38,761 nt of DNA from CAZJLP01 sp964546955 (lineage in GTDB: Bacteria; Verrucomicrobiota; Verrucomicrobiia; Opitutales; Opitutaceae). The DNA lies in assembly GCA_964546955.1 (NCBI GenBank), contig CAZJLP010000049.1:1-38761 (forward strand). The letters are read 5' to 3'. How positions within the stretch are numbered: the first letter of the stretch is position 1; every line of letters begins with the position of its first letter. The notes under the pieces were generated by a model, which did no database searches, was not told where the DNA came from, and worked only from the letters and a program-made list of their open reading frames with translations. Below are positions 7,942 through 16,182 of this stretch, one piece after another. The translations under genes were made by a program, and so were the position numbers.

Positions 7942-8052
7942 ATGGCGCACTCCGCACCCGCGGACGCTCCGCACGTCGATGCGACGCAATTGGCTGCTGG
8001 CGCGAGTGTTGCCTTTGACGGCAAAACTTGGCACATATCCGGCGAGGGATAG
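7942..8052 (+). CDS. possible small ORF of 36 codons
   Basis: An ATG at 7942 opens a 36-codon frame ending in TAG at 8050-8052, 6 bases before the next gene start. The C-terminal part (ASVAFDGKTWHISGEG) has a protein-like pattern of strand residues and a turn. It fills nearly the whole gap between the small membrane protein and the next gene. There is no convincing ribosome binding site. It could be a relic of a larger gene or chance. Confidence 0.25.
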   Translation: MAHSAPADAPHVDATQLAAGASVAFDGKTWHISGEG

Positions 8053-8058
8053 ACGTCG

Positions 8059-8813
8059 ATGAACTCCATTCAATTACTGCCCTGGCTTGTCGCTATATCC
8101 TTCATGCCAGCGCTAGTCGCGAAAGTACCTGAAATGGCGGTGGTGTTCTCCAGTTGCGACGAAGCAAAGTACCCCGCCCCCACCGCCGAGAGACCAACCT
8201 ACTTCGTCGCTTATTCGGGCGGTTACATAGAAGAGGGGCCGCCGTGGGCCGAAAAAAACAAGGACACGGAAATCACCAAGGAAGAGATTTTCTCGGGGCT
8301 GTATCCCGCTTTGCTCACGCAACATTATCGTCCCGCCGACAAGGACCATCCGCCCTCGGTCGTTTTGCTTGCGCAATGGGGCTACATGAATGTGGATATC
8401 GACGACGGCCGCCACATCACCGAGTACGCGCAACGGCGGGCAGCGCTCCTCGTCGGAGCAAATCGGATCGATAAAGGCGACTTCAACGCGGAGTTCGTCT
8501 ATCAGAATTACATGAGGGACGACCGCTATATCCTGGTCGTCTCCGCCTTCGATTACGCCGCGTGGCAGCAGAAAAGAAGATCTGCTTGTGGCGCACGCGT
8601 TCGAGCATTTACCGCTCCTCAACCACCTTGGCCGAATCGATTCCTACCATGATCAAGGCCGCCCAGCCTTACTTTGGACGGGAGAGCGGGCCGGTGAGGG
8701 ACGTCAATATCAAGGGCACAGCGATAGCCGGCGAACTCAAGGTGGTCGATTCCCCCAGCCCGCCGGCCAATCCTGCAGACAAAGAACCGAAGCAAAAACC
8801 GCAGACGAAGTGA
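8059..8813 (+). pseudogene. secreted protein of unknown function, disrupted by a frameshift
   Basis: The first frame (from ATG 8059) gives a signal peptide (about residues 1-21) and a sensible protein up to ILVVSAFDYAAWQQK at about 8575. It then turns into low-quality sequence and ends at 8652. The frame one base back, from about 8570, continues in protein-like style with KKICLWRTRSSIYRSS, LAESIPTMIKAAQPYFGRE and a Lys/Pro-rich tail to 8813. Joined at the A-rich run near 8570-8580, the two give about 250 residues. I recall secreted proteins of this order in related bacteria in which 'VSAYDY' is followed by 'LLWRT'. A one-base deletion in the A run explains it. It could equally be a sequencing error. 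A programmed frameshift is unlikely, as the site does not fit a slippery heptamer. The function is unknown. Confidence 0.65.
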
Positions 8814-8847
8814 CCTTCGACGTCGAATCGCTTCGACAGGGTTACTC

Positions 8848-9011
8848 AAGCCATTCTACGGAGGGTGACGAAGAGACTATTGTCAGATTGCTTCCGTTCC
8901 AATCGACGCGCTACCGCTCTTGGACAGGACATCCCTCGGCTTGCCGGCATCGGTCTTGCGGTGAACCTGGTCGAGACCACCCATGGCGAGTCCGGAGGCC
9001 TCGCCCTACCT
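8848..9011. repeat. two degraded intergenic repeats (family C copy 2, family D end)
   Basis: 8848-8935 resembles the element at 5479-5570: the same order of a CATTCTAC/CGTTCTAC start, CCGTTCCAA, and CTCTTGGACAGGA at 8917-8929. 8968-9011 carries GGTCGAGACCACCC and ends in CCTCGCCCTACC, matching the right part of the element at 10128-10257. No gene was found between 8814 and 9074. Confidence 0.55.
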
Positions 9012-9074
9012 CGATTCGCTGCTCCGCCCGACGCGATTCTTCCCGATGATACGCGATCGGGGCAGGCGCCGCGA

Positions 9075-9896
9075 CTAACTACGCGGGGCGGTCTTCACGA
9101 AGTCGTCCCACGCCTGTGGGACGGTTCTATCGAATCCGAAGTGGAAAGCCCTCTCGAAGGAATGGCTGTCATAAAGCGCGTTCAGGAATTTTTGAAAGCC
9201 GGTTGGGGACGTTGTCTTCAAATACGTGACGAACATGCCCGACTGCCGGTAAAACTGATGCACGGTCAAGCCATAGTAGGCCGCAGGTTTTCCAAGGATT
9301 TCTCCCCTGCCCTCCGGCCTGATCGATTTACCCTCGGCAATGAGTTTCCAGCACTGCGCGTCGGTCGCGGTGCGCGATCCGCCGAAGTCAGATACATTTT
9401 CCGCCAGACCCTCGCGAAACCAATTCGGCACTCCCGTTCCCGAGCGCCAGACTCCGAGCTGTTGCGAGAGGTGAAGGTGGGAGAGTTCATGGGTCAGGAT
9501 GCGCGGAATCAGGGCGGGCGTCATCACGGGCGTGGGCGACAGGAACAATCGATTGTTCATGACCATCCCGCTGCCCGCACGCGCACCCTTGGTCGGTGAA
9601 TACTGGCCGAAACTCTCCGTCGTCGCACAAACGTGAATAATCACGGGGTCGCAGAAGGCACGGCCATGCCCGCGCTCGACGGTTGCAATGGCCTCTGCAA
9701 GGGACTCGGCCACGATTTTTGCCCGCGGCTCGGCACCTGCTTCGTAACGCACGCGCGATTCCGGCGACCAGGTGAGGAAGTGATCCGTAGACCGATAGGT
9801 CGCCCGCAACGCAGGCGTCGCGAAGTAGGCAGCCACGCCAACCGAGGCCAAGACCAAGAACGCGATGGTGGCGAACCACTTTTTGCGGCGAGTCAT
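9075..9896 (-). CDS. membrane-anchored zinc-metalloprotease-like protein (gluzincin type)
   Basis: The protein has 273 residues from ATG 9896. A TTG two codons upstream is possible; neither has a clear ribosome binding site. A positively charged start (MTRRKK) precedes one membrane segment at about residues 7-26, placing the rest outside the cytoplasm. The catalytic region reads ILTHELSHLHLSQQLG, an HExxH zinc motif at His136-His140. It is followed about 20 residues later by NWFREGLAENVSD, giving the glutamate expected as third zinc ligand in gluzincins. The layout is that of the peptidase MA/M1-like clan. Earlier strands (VIIHVCATTESFGQY, RLFLSP) fit the upper subdomain. It stands alone between repeat-rich gaps. 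Substrate unknown. The enzyme-class call is good; the exact family is uncertain. Confidence 0.75.
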   Translation of the reverse strand: MTRRKKWFATIAFLVLASVGVAAYFATPALRATYRSTDHFLTWSPESRVRYEAGAEPRAKIVAESLAEAIATVERGHGRAFCDPVIIHVCATTESFGQYSPTKGARAGSGMVMNNRLFLSPTPVMTPALIPRILTHELSHLHLSQQLGVWRSGTGVPNWFREGLAENVSDFGGSRTATDAQCWKLIAEGKSIRPEGRGEILGKPAAYYGLTVHQFYRQSGMFVTYLKTTSPTGFQKFLNALYDSHSFERAFHFGFDRTVPQAWDDFVKTAPRS

Positions 9897-9969
9897 GCGC
9901 AAGGATGATGAGCAAAATGCGCGGTCGAAGCCAGCGAAGTTTCACATCGGCGTTCTTGGATGCGATTTC

Positions 9970-10080
9970 GCTTCAAACCATTCTAGAGCAGGAGAGCTTC
10001 CTGCGTTTCTTCGTTGCCTTCTCTTCAACATCCGATCCACGAAGCGGAAAAGATGTCTCGCGAAGGATACGAAGCTTACG
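9970..10080. repeat. intergenic repeat, family C copy 3
   Basis: The left half (TTCTTCGTTGCCTTCT followed by TCAACATCCGAT) matches the right arm at 5574-5612. The right half carries TGTCTCGCGAAGGATACGAA, the reverse complement of sequence also found at 14983-15003 and 16527-16550. The copy thus joins one arm of each kind in inverted order. The surrounding gap (9897-10265) has no gene. Confidence 0.6.
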
Positions 10081-10127
10081 AAGCAATCCCTCAAGCCACT
10101 TAAAGAAGAAACTTCCGCGGTTTTTAG

Positions 10128-10257
10128 GTAGGGCGAGACGTCCCGGCTCGCCGTCGTCAGCTTCGCGTCGACAACGGAGAGGATCGCCGCGCAACTCCCG
10201 TCCAAAGCGGCGAACCAATCGAGACCACCCGCGGCGAGTCGGTGCGCCTCGCCCTCC
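10128..10257. repeat. intergenic element with inverted ends (family D, copy 1)
   Basis: The element is about 130 bases long. It begins GGTAGGGCGAG at 10128 and ends CTCGCCCTCC at 10257, so the two ends are inverted repeats with one mismatch. The right part shares TCGAGACCACCC and GGCGAGTC with 8970-9011, and the ends match those at 30403-30541. It lies immediately before the 3' end of the next minus-strand gene. It is not coding. Confidence 0.55.
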
Positions 10258-10265
10258 GCGAGCAA

Positions 10266-11153
10266 CTATCGCGCGGCTTTTTGCGCGGCCTCCACCAACT
10301 CGCGGGTCAGCACCTCGTCCATGGCAGGCTTGGGTCTTTTTTTTATCTCGGGCCTGAGCCGACGGACAAAGTCACAGAATTCATCCGGCGGATGTTGAAA
10401 ATTGAAGTGATGCACAGGCAGCGCGTAACTTGCCGAATCAAAGGCGCCGATGAACGGCTGGAGATCCGCTCTGCGCACGAGGCAGGCGTCTTCGCGGCGC
10501 ATGAAGAAAATGCGCGGGGCCAGCTGCTCGCGCGCGATGAAATATACATCCACCGCCGGCAGTAGCTCCGGGATCCCATCGGGCCAAACGACGGCTGACG
10601 ACAAAACGCCTTCCACGACGACCCAAAAAATGCGTGGAACGAATGTGCCCTTCCCCATGCGACGCTGGAGGTCGCTCCTGCCCAGGTTCCAACGCCAGAT
10701 CGCTTCCAGTTCGTGGGAGGGACGGCAATACACCTCCTTTGGACCCTTGTCCGCTTGCAGCACCGCGCGGTGCGCAAAAGCGTTTCCTTTGTTCCAGCCA
10801 CGCAGAAAACCTTCCTCATTGAAGGGGCCGTCTCCGAGCCCCTCCATTTGCGGATCTTCTATTTCGCATCCGAAGGCCTCGACAACTGCTTTGAGAACGG
10901 GAGCAGCTTCCAGGCCGAAATAGTGAGGGCGGTAATAGTTGAGGTTGAAGCTGGCGAAGTGATCGGGTCTATCGGCTTCGTCGTCGGCCTCCGACGAACT
11001 CGCCAGATCGAAGGCAAAATAAACTCCTGTGTCCTCGTTTTGATAGGCCGCCTGAGTGCCCTCGACTTTGAAATGCTCCCTTCTTTCAAAGACCGCGGTA
11101 AATTCATCGGCCGATACCGCGGTGGAGCGCTTGAAGAACAAGTCGTAGCTCAT
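10266..11153 (-). CDS. conserved protein of unknown function
   Basis: The protein has 295 residues from ATG 11153. The frame stays open 15 codons further up, but those residues lack protein character and MSYDLFFKR is a natural start. It is soluble, with no signal or membrane segment. It is rich in aromatic and acidic residues, with recognisable strands such as GVYFAFDL, FASFNLNYYRPHYFGLEA and IFWVVVEGVLSSAVVWPDG. Two parts can be seen: an N-terminal alpha/beta part to about residue 120 and a C-terminal part from about 150 that contains ELLPAVDVYFIAREQLAP. I have seen similar stand-alone proteins starting SYDLFF in other bacteria but know no function. It is alone between two repeat-bearing gaps. 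Confidence 0.6.
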   Translation of the reverse strand: MSYDLFFKRSTAVSADEFTAVFERREHFKVEGTQAAYQNEDTGVYFAFDLASSSEADDEADRPDHFASFNLNYYRPHYFGLEAAPVLKAVVEAFGCEIEDPQMEGLGDGPFNEEGFLRGWNKGNAFAHRAVLQADKGPKEVYCRPSHELEAIWRWNLGRSDLQRRMGKGTFVPRIFWVVVEGVLSSAVVWPDGIPELLPAVDVYFIAREQLAPRIFFMRREDACLVRRADLQPFIGAFDSASYALPVHHFNFQHPPDEFCDFVRRLRPEIKKRPKPAMDEVLTRELVEAAQKAAR

Positions 11154-11209
11154 GGAGGAGGTGCAACTCCATACGCCGGCAGTAATATGGCGAGCCAATC
11201 CCTTCGATA

Positions 11210-11326
11210 CTCCACGCCGTCGACCCCGCTAAAGGCGGGTAACCTGCAGCGTCAGCAGACGCTGCGTAGCTACGAGCGTGAGCGAGTGGCCCCGTCGCCG
11301 AGACACTCCATCCATTGCTTATTGCG
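11210..11326. repeat. dispersed intergenic repeat A with hairpin (copy 2, minus orientation)
   Basis: Read on the minus strand this is the same element as 16320-16420: a GCAATGGAT lead, motif A (11269-11290), then the perfect hairpin GCAGCGTC-TGCT-GACGCTGC (11246-11265), then a GGTTACCCGC tail. The 8-base stem with a 4-base loop is fully conserved between the two copies. It fills the gap between two minus-strand genes and could act in transcript ending or stability. Confidence 0.7.
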
Positions 11327-11327
11327 C

Positions 11328-11921
11328 CTATCTCCGCCAGCAGCCGCCCATGCCGAAGCTGCGCGAAGAAAAGCCGCTGCCGCGAAAATCCGAAATACCC
11401 ACCGCGAGGCTGCGACCCGACGGCCAAGTTTGCACCACATCCAGGGCAGCCGCCACTCCGGACCCGCCGTTGTTGTCCCACACATAAGCGACGGTCACCG
11501 AGCCGTGCGTAACGGGACCGGGCGTGTACGTAGTGACCCCACTGCTCGCCGCGGTTGGACGAGGCGCCCAGACCACGCGCGGACGATCGGCTAGCGCATG
11601 CGCGACCAGTCCGTCGATGCGACCGACTTCCTGCGCCGTCAGTCGATCGAAACCCATTTGCTTGCGCTCAAATTCGGTGCGGCGCCCGCTGAACGAACCG
11701 GCGAAAGCGTACACGTCGCCCTGGATCGCCAGGGTGATCTCCCGCTGAACCGCTGCGTCCAACGCAGCGACCTCAGCGTCCGACAATCGCTCCAAACCCG
11801 CCGCCACCTTCTGCTCAGCGGGAAGCGCCTGGGAAAACGAAGCGGTGGGTTGCGCGACGCAAAGGGTTGCTGGCGCCGCCAAAGCGACGGCGAGAACCAA
11901 ACAAGTCCAGCGCGCGTTCAT
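11328..11921 (-). CDS. secreted protein of unknown function
   Basis: The protein has 197 residues. A clear signal peptide covers about residues 1-23 (hydrophobic core LVLAVALAAPATL, likely cut after VAQ). The mature part has a helical region at about 35-115 with LERLSDAEVAALDAAVQREI and LTAQEVGRIDGLVAHAL, two related helices that may be an internal repeat of the type '(R)L(T/S)xxEVxxLD'. The C-terminal part is strand- and glycine-rich (GSVTVAYVWDNNGGSG). No known domain was recognised. It lies downstream of the tandem paralogue pair on the same strand, 127 bases away, and might belong to that group. Confidence 0.6.
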   Translation of the reverse strand: MNARWTCLVLAVALAAPATLCVAQPTASFSQALPAEQKVAAGLERLSDAEVAALDAAVQREITLAIQGDVYAFAGSFSGRRTEFERKQMGFDRLTAQEVGRIDGLVAHALADRPRVVWAPRPTAASSGVTTYTPGPVTHGSVTVAYVWDNNGGSGVAAALDVVQTWPSGRSLAVGISDFRGSGFSSRSFGMGGCWRR

Positions 11922-12048
11922 GATGGGTATGACGCAAGGGGGCGAGTCAAGGTTCCGTCTTTTTCCACCAAGTCAGCTGCGGGTCATTGGTCCCGGTCGA
12001 GGGAGAGATTGCGCTCCCTCTCAAGACGGTCGTCTTGGAGGCTCCTTA

Positions 12049-13332
12049 TCATCGAGGGACGAAGAACATCCCGGGTTGGCCGGTCGTATTCGGTGGGGCG
12101 AAGAGGTATTGCAGCCATTGGCCGCCACCGCCTTGGTACGCATCGAGGCCCTTTTCCCCCAGCGAACCCCGCACGCGGTTGTTCGCCTCGGCTTGCAGGG
12201 CTTTCAGCTGCTGCGTTCGTTGTTCGACAGATAGATCCGCGTTGCCGCGCACTTCCATGACTCGCCGTTGCATGTCCTGTTGTACCGCATACACGTCGTT
12301 GGCCACGGTCTTGGGAAGGCCGAGTCGTTGCGCAATCACTGCCGCGCCCGAATAGGTAAAATCGCGGGAACGCTCGAACTCTGCCGCGCGTTCGTTGCCG
12401 ATTGCGGCCCTCACCTCGGCAAGCAATTGTTTGTTCGCCGCCACTCTTTCGGCATTTCCTTCCGCGGTCCGACTCGCTGTCCCCGTGAGAAACGAATACT
12501 TATCGTCATACGCTTTTTGGGCTCGAAAAATAGCGCGGTACTCCTGCTCCGTGGGCTCAAAGGACGCGAGCTGCCTTCTGAGGGTTCGCGCGGTATTCGA
12601 GTTGATCATCATGTATTCGTCGAATTCCGCCGGCGTCAGGACCTTCGCGAGGTCGGCAGCCCTCTCCTTCTCGATAAAACCGAGTTTCTCGCGATCTTCG
12701 CGAGTCAACGCACCTTGCGATTCCACGTGCACGCGCAGCATGAGATCATCGAAGTCCCGGATAACCTGTTTCACCGCGATTGTCTTTTCCTGCGAAAGAT
12801 TACCGAACCGGGCTCTTTCCGCGTAAGCCATAAACGCATTTTGCCGCTGCCAATCAGGCCCCAGCAATGCCTGTAACTCCCGATCGAAATCGCGGGCCAG
12901 CTCCGCGCGCTTGGCGAAGACCTCCGGAGCACTTCGAAAGTCGTCCTTCCAGTACGCGAGTTGCTCCGACTCCGGCTGGATCTTAAGCCGTTTCTCACCG
13001 TAGATGCGCGTTAACTCCGCCCAGCCGACAGCATGTACCGCCAAGGGCGGGAAACCCGCTTGCCGCATGCGAGCAATGATATCCGATAGGCTTTTGCCCG
13101 CGGAAAGCGAAGCCCAGTCGACGCCGTGAATCTTGCGCGCTCCGGTTGCCGGAGCCGAGCCTCCCGCTGCTTCCGCTGAGACGTTGGCCATTGAGCTGCC
13201 ACGCCCCACCGGATCGTCCCCGCCCTCCCTCTTCCGCTCGGAAGAGGTTTCCGTCCGCAGTAATCGGTTCGCCAGAATCCCGTTCACCACCAGCGAAAGT
13301 ATGAGCACCGTCAGAAGTACAACGTTTTTCAT
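12049..13332 (-). CDS. membrane-anchored helical protein of unknown function (paralogue 2)
   Basis: The protein has 427 residues from ATG 13332. Residues about 4-22 form a signal anchor (VVLLTVLILSLVVNGIL). A charged and Gly/Ser-rich spacer to about residue 65 follows, and then a long helical domain. The domain includes LSDIIARMRQAGFPPLAV, LTPAEFDEY at 232-240 and EPTEQEYRAIFRAQ at about 259-272. These match the protein encoded just upstream (LTPAELEEY, KPTEEEFRAIF), so the two are paralogues. It ends with RGSLGEKGLDAYQGGGGQWLQYL, again like its partner (ALGPKAFEVYREYGGQWLDSL). It starts 17 bases after the partner's stop, hence one operon. The upstream frame extension only reads the end of the partner gene. 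The mature domain probably faces the periplasm. Function unknown. Confidence 0.75.
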   Translation of the reverse strand: MKNVVLLTVLILSLVVNGILANRLLRTETSSERKREGGDDPVGRGSSMANVSAEAAGGSAPATGARKIHGVDWASLSAGKSLSDIIARMRQAGFPPLAVHAVGWAELTRIYGEKRLKIQPESEQLAYWKDDFRSAPEVFAKRAELARDFDRELQALLGPDWQRQNAFMAYAERARFGNLSQEKTIAVKQVIRDFDDLMLRVHVESQGALTREDREKLGFIEKERAADLAKVLTPAEFDEYMMINSNTARTLRRQLASFEPTEQEYRAIFRAQKAYDDKYSFLTGTASRTAEGNAERVAANKQLLAEVRAAIGNERAAEFERSRDFTYSGAAVIAQRLGLPKTVANDVYAVQQDMQRRVMEVRGNADLSVEQRTQQLKALQAEANNRVRGSLGEKGLDAYQGGGGQWLQYLFAPPNTTGQPGMFFVPR

Positions 13333-13349
13333 GGTAGGTCGCGTTCGGG

Positions 13350-14642
13350 TTAAGATTTGGGTGCCGGGCCGGGTCTTCTTACGCGAAGGCTGTCCAACCA
13401 CTGCCCCCCGTATTCGCGATAGACCTCGAACGCTTTCGGGCCGAGCGCCTGCGTCATCTTTTCGGTGGCCGCTTTCTTCAGCTCGTCCAGCCGCCCCGAC
13501 ATTTCGGCCGGAGGAAGCCCCTTATCCTGCAGCAATTGCGCGAATTGCTGCATGGTCTGTTTCTGAACATCGGCTACGCTCAACGCGGACTGCGAGGGAA
13601 TGTTGAAGCGGGCCGCAATGCGGCTGAGGTTGTAGAGCGCCGGGTCGGAGGCCAATTTGAAATCAGCGGCTCGTTCCGGGGGCAGCATGGCCATGATCTT
13701 TTCGTTGATTTCGCGCTGCTTTGCTTGCCGAGCCGGATTCTGCGTCGCCGGCCCCATCGTTTGTGCGCCAAATTCAGAATCAAGCTCGTGCTGAAGTTTG
13801 AAGATGGCGCGGAACTCTTCCTCCGTGGGTTTGAAGGGCGACAGCCGGGACGCGAGCGATCGTGCCGTGGCGCTCGAACGAAGATTGTACTCCTCGAGCT
13901 CCGCCGGAGTCAGGAGCTTCTCGATGTCGGCACGCTGTTCTTTTTCCAGAAGTGCCAGTTTCGCCCGATCATCCGGCATGGGGGCCGACATGATGTCCAA
14001 TGCCGCATTGATCTCATTGCGCATATCGCCGTAGTCAGCCAGGATTCGGTCGAGTTCTTTGACCTTGTGAGCGGGCATATCCCCATACTGTCGGCGTTTT
14101 CGCACTTCATACTCCTCCGCGCTGTACGAAACGTATTCAGTCCCTGCGCCGAGCAATTCGCGGGTCATTTCGCGGTACTCCTTGCGCAAACCACGCAACG
14201 CAGCGGCTTTTTCCGGGTTGTTGCGATAGGGGTCGGTTGCACTCGTCACGTCCCAAAACTTCACCGGGGCGTCGAGCTCCGGGAACATCGCTTTCCTCCG
14301 CCGGGTAAAGTATTCATCCATCTGCACTCGCAGGACCACGCGCGTGACATGATCGGGAAATCCCGCCGCGCGCAGCCGGTCGCCCAGAGCGCGAAGGTTG
14401 TCAGGACCGTCCGCAGACCACAGCCACCATTCGGCCGCCGCTCGATTGTCGCCCCCGGCGCCGGCCGTCTGGGCGCTTTCCGGCTTCGCATGGGCCGCCG
14501 TCGACGCAGCGGAATCAGCGCCCGGGGAAACGGCCTGCGAGCCAATCTTGGCCGCCTCGCCTGAAGGCCGCGCTTGGATGAAAAAAAACAAAGCGGCGTT
14601 AGCCGCGAGCGAAACCACCACCAACAGGGGAATTACTTTCAT
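13350..14642 (-). CDS. membrane-anchored helical protein of unknown function (paralogue 1)
   Basis: The protein has 430 residues. A signal anchor spans about residues 3-23 (VIPLLVVVSLAANAALFFF), followed by an Ala/Gly/Ser-rich spacer to about residue 65. The domain then begins with NLRALGDRLRAAGFPDHVTRVVL, matching DIIARMRQAGFPPLAV in the next gene. Strongly helical, charged sequence continues, with LTPAELEEY at 244-252 and KPTEEEFRAIFKLQHEL at about 271. It ends at EYGGQWLDSL plus a short basic tail. The 'AGFP...' and 'LTPAE' blocks suggest an ancient Spy/CpxP-like helical design, but this is only impression. It is the first gene of a two-gene operon with its paralogue. The nearby sigma-factor gene on the same strand may be related in function. 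Confidence 0.75.
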   Translation of the reverse strand: MKVIPLLVVVSLAANAALFFFIQARPSGEAAKIGSQAVSPGADSAASTAAHAKPESAQTAGAGGDNRAAAEWWLWSADGPDNLRALGDRLRAAGFPDHVTRVVLRVQMDEYFTRRRKAMFPELDAPVKFWDVTSATDPYRNNPEKAAALRGLRKEYREMTRELLGAGTEYVSYSAEEYEVRKRRQYGDMPAHKVKELDRILADYGDMRNEINAALDIMSAPMPDDRAKLALLEKEQRADIEKLLTPAELEEYNLRSSATARSLASRLSPFKPTEEEFRAIFKLQHELDSEFGAQTMGPATQNPARQAKQREINEKIMAMLPPERAADFKLASDPALYNLSRIAARFNIPSQSALSVADVQKQTMQQFAQLLQDKGLPPAEMSGRLDELKKAATEKMTQALGPKAFEVYREYGGQWLDSLRVRRPGPAPKS

Positions 14643-14779
14643 GAAGGGACACCGATAACCTCAGGGTGACTCAACCCGACCAATTAAAGCGTCCGAGGAC
14701 GCGCGAAACTTTGTTCAACCGGAATTCGCCCCCCGGGTCAACCGCCTTAGATCGGTCCCTTCGCGAGCGGTAAGCAATA

Positions 14780-14948
14780 AGCTATAAGCTTTAGGCTTTA
14801 GGCAATAAGCAGTGGATCGAGAGTCTCGACATCGGAACCACTCGCTCACGCTCGTAGCCACAAGTTGCTGGGTAGCCCAATGAGAAATGAGCAATGAGCG
14901 ATAAGAGATGAGCAATCAGCTGCCCGACTCGCTGGCGCTCGCCACTAC
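14780..14948. repeat. dispersed intergenic repeats A and B (copy 3)
   Basis: The copy has a stretch of AATAAGC-like short repeats at 14774-14813, the AGTGGATCGAG lead, motif A at 14838-14860, another tract of GAGCAATGAGCGATAAG-type near-repeats at 14880-14920, and motif B at 14926-14948. The same AATAAGC lead precedes motif A at 16310 and 18350. Nothing in it looks coding. Confidence 0.65.
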
Positions 14949-14982
14949 CCGTCGTTTCGCGGTACCGCTTTACTTCGTTCCC

Positions 14983-15056
14983 TTCGTATCCTTCGCGAAA
15001 CACAAGGAGAGAAAATAGTCGAACTGCTTCGGGCGGTGTCTCGCGAACGATGCGAA
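14983..15056. repeat. imperfect inverted repeat, family C copy 4
   Basis: Arms at 14983-15003 and 15036-15056 are reverse complements with 3 mismatches in 21 bases; the left arm starts TTCGTATCCTTCGCG. It directly follows the A/B repeats and precedes the lipoprotein gene by about 110 bases, so it could lie in that gene's leader. Confidence 0.55.
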
Positions 15057-15163
15057 GGCAGAGAAGGTTCAGACGCGCCCAGTCTCGTTGCGATGTTCCC
15101 TGACTCCTCTAGTCCCAGCCATTGCCGATGTTCGGTCCGTCGGGCGGCGGGTGCTACTAGGGG

Positions 15164-16123
15164 ATGAAACATGTTATTTCTGCTTTAAGATATCGCTCCG
15201 GGTGGTCGCTGGCGATGGCGGCGATCATGGGAAGCCTCGCAATGCTCGGATGCGCCCCTCTCAAACGATCGGCTTTGACCGCGTCGGATGATTCAGCCGC
15301 GCTGCTGGTGATCGACGAAGCGGAGGCCCCCGACCCGTCCGACGAGGTCGCTCGATGGGACAAACTCGTAGGCCTCAGCCCGGAGCAGAAATCAAAAGCA
15401 TTGGAATTCTTCGCTCGTCGGAGGGAGGACTATCGGGTAGCCGCGAGCGATCCCATGTTCATCCGAGAGCTGCGAGAAATGGAGGCGAACAGCATCGCCG
15501 AAGAAGCGGTGTTAGAACTTTTGAGTCCCATCCAAAAACAAGCGCGCGAACAAAAGATCGCGAGTTCGTTCGCTTCAGAACTCATCGATCACCGGATTGC
15601 GGAACTCGATGGCATCGTGGGACTCTCTGACGAGCAACGCGCAGCTATCAAGGATGCGTTGGTGAATTCAGCCAAGGACAAAGGCGTGGCTGGACCCGAC
15701 GGCACATCAGAAGAAGAGCGGTACCAAGCCATCGAAGCGCTTATTGAAGGTATTTTGACGCCTGAACAAAGAACGCGAAGGCAGGATAATCGTTCGGACG
15801 TGCAGCGTGCAGCGGAAAAGCAGGAGGAGGCGTTGAAATCCGTGCTTCGAAGCGACCCCGCATTGTCTACCGACCTCGGGCCGCTCACTACGATAGAAGA
15901 AAGCCCAAACACTTTTGAAATCTCCTACGGCGAAGGATACGGGGCAAACCAGGGGATCGCGGTCGGCCTGGTCCACTACACGGTGAGCGGCGCAAAAGGA
16001 TCAAAAGAGCTGAAACTCTATTGGAAAAAAGTCTCAGAATCGGCGCCGCCAACCGCCCTCCGTATCTGCGATAAGGAAGGAAAGATCTACGTGGACACTC
16101 CCAGGGAAGCAACAGCGCGCTGA
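15164..16123 (+). CDS. putative lipoprotein, helical, unknown function
   Basis: The protein has 319 residues. The N-terminus has a hydrophobic stretch (SLAMAAIMGSLAMLGCAP) ending in a cysteine at residue 30, which fits a lipoprotein signal, although the -3 position is Met rather than Leu. The mature part is helical and charged, with three segments that look like variants of one motif: LVGLSPEQKSKALEFFARR, IVGLSDEQRAAIKDALVNS and EGILTPEQRTRRQDN. This recalls the LTPEQR blocks of Spy/CpxP-type periplasmic proteins and also the LTPAE blocks of the paralogue pair at 12049-14642. The C-terminal 80 residues are strand-like (FEISYGEGYGANQGIAVGLVHYTV). It is convergent with the sigma-factor gene. 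The role is unknown; an envelope-stress link is a guess. Confidence 0.6.
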   Translation: MKHVISALRYRSGWSLAMAAIMGSLAMLGCAPLKRSALTASDDSAALLVIDEAEAPDPSDEVARWDKLVGLSPEQKSKALEFFARRREDYRVAASDPMFIRELREMEANSIAEEAVLELLSPIQKQAREQKIASSFASELIDHRIAELDGIVGLSDEQRAAIKDALVNSAKDKGVAGPDGTSEEERYQAIEALIEGILTPEQRTRRQDNRSDVQRAAEKQEEALKSVLRSDPALSTDLGPLTTIEESPNTFEISYGEGYGANQGIAVGLVHYTVSGAKGSKELKLYWKKVSESAPPTALRICDKEGKIYVDTPREATAR

Positions 16124-16182
16124 GAGTTGGAGTCTGGCGCACTCTTCCGGCCTCTGTGTCGCAAATCACCCCTCAGCTGAAA

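Noticed and set aside
8562..8600. Programmed -1 frameshift in the secreted protein gene
   Set aside because: The A run does not form a slippery heptamer in the right phase, and no strong downstream stem was seen. Mutation or sequence error is simpler.
14774..14920. Short AATAAGC/GAGCAATGA tracts, considered as a CRISPR or tandem-repeat array
   Set aside because: The units are too short and irregular, with no constant spacer, and they belong to the A/B repeat.
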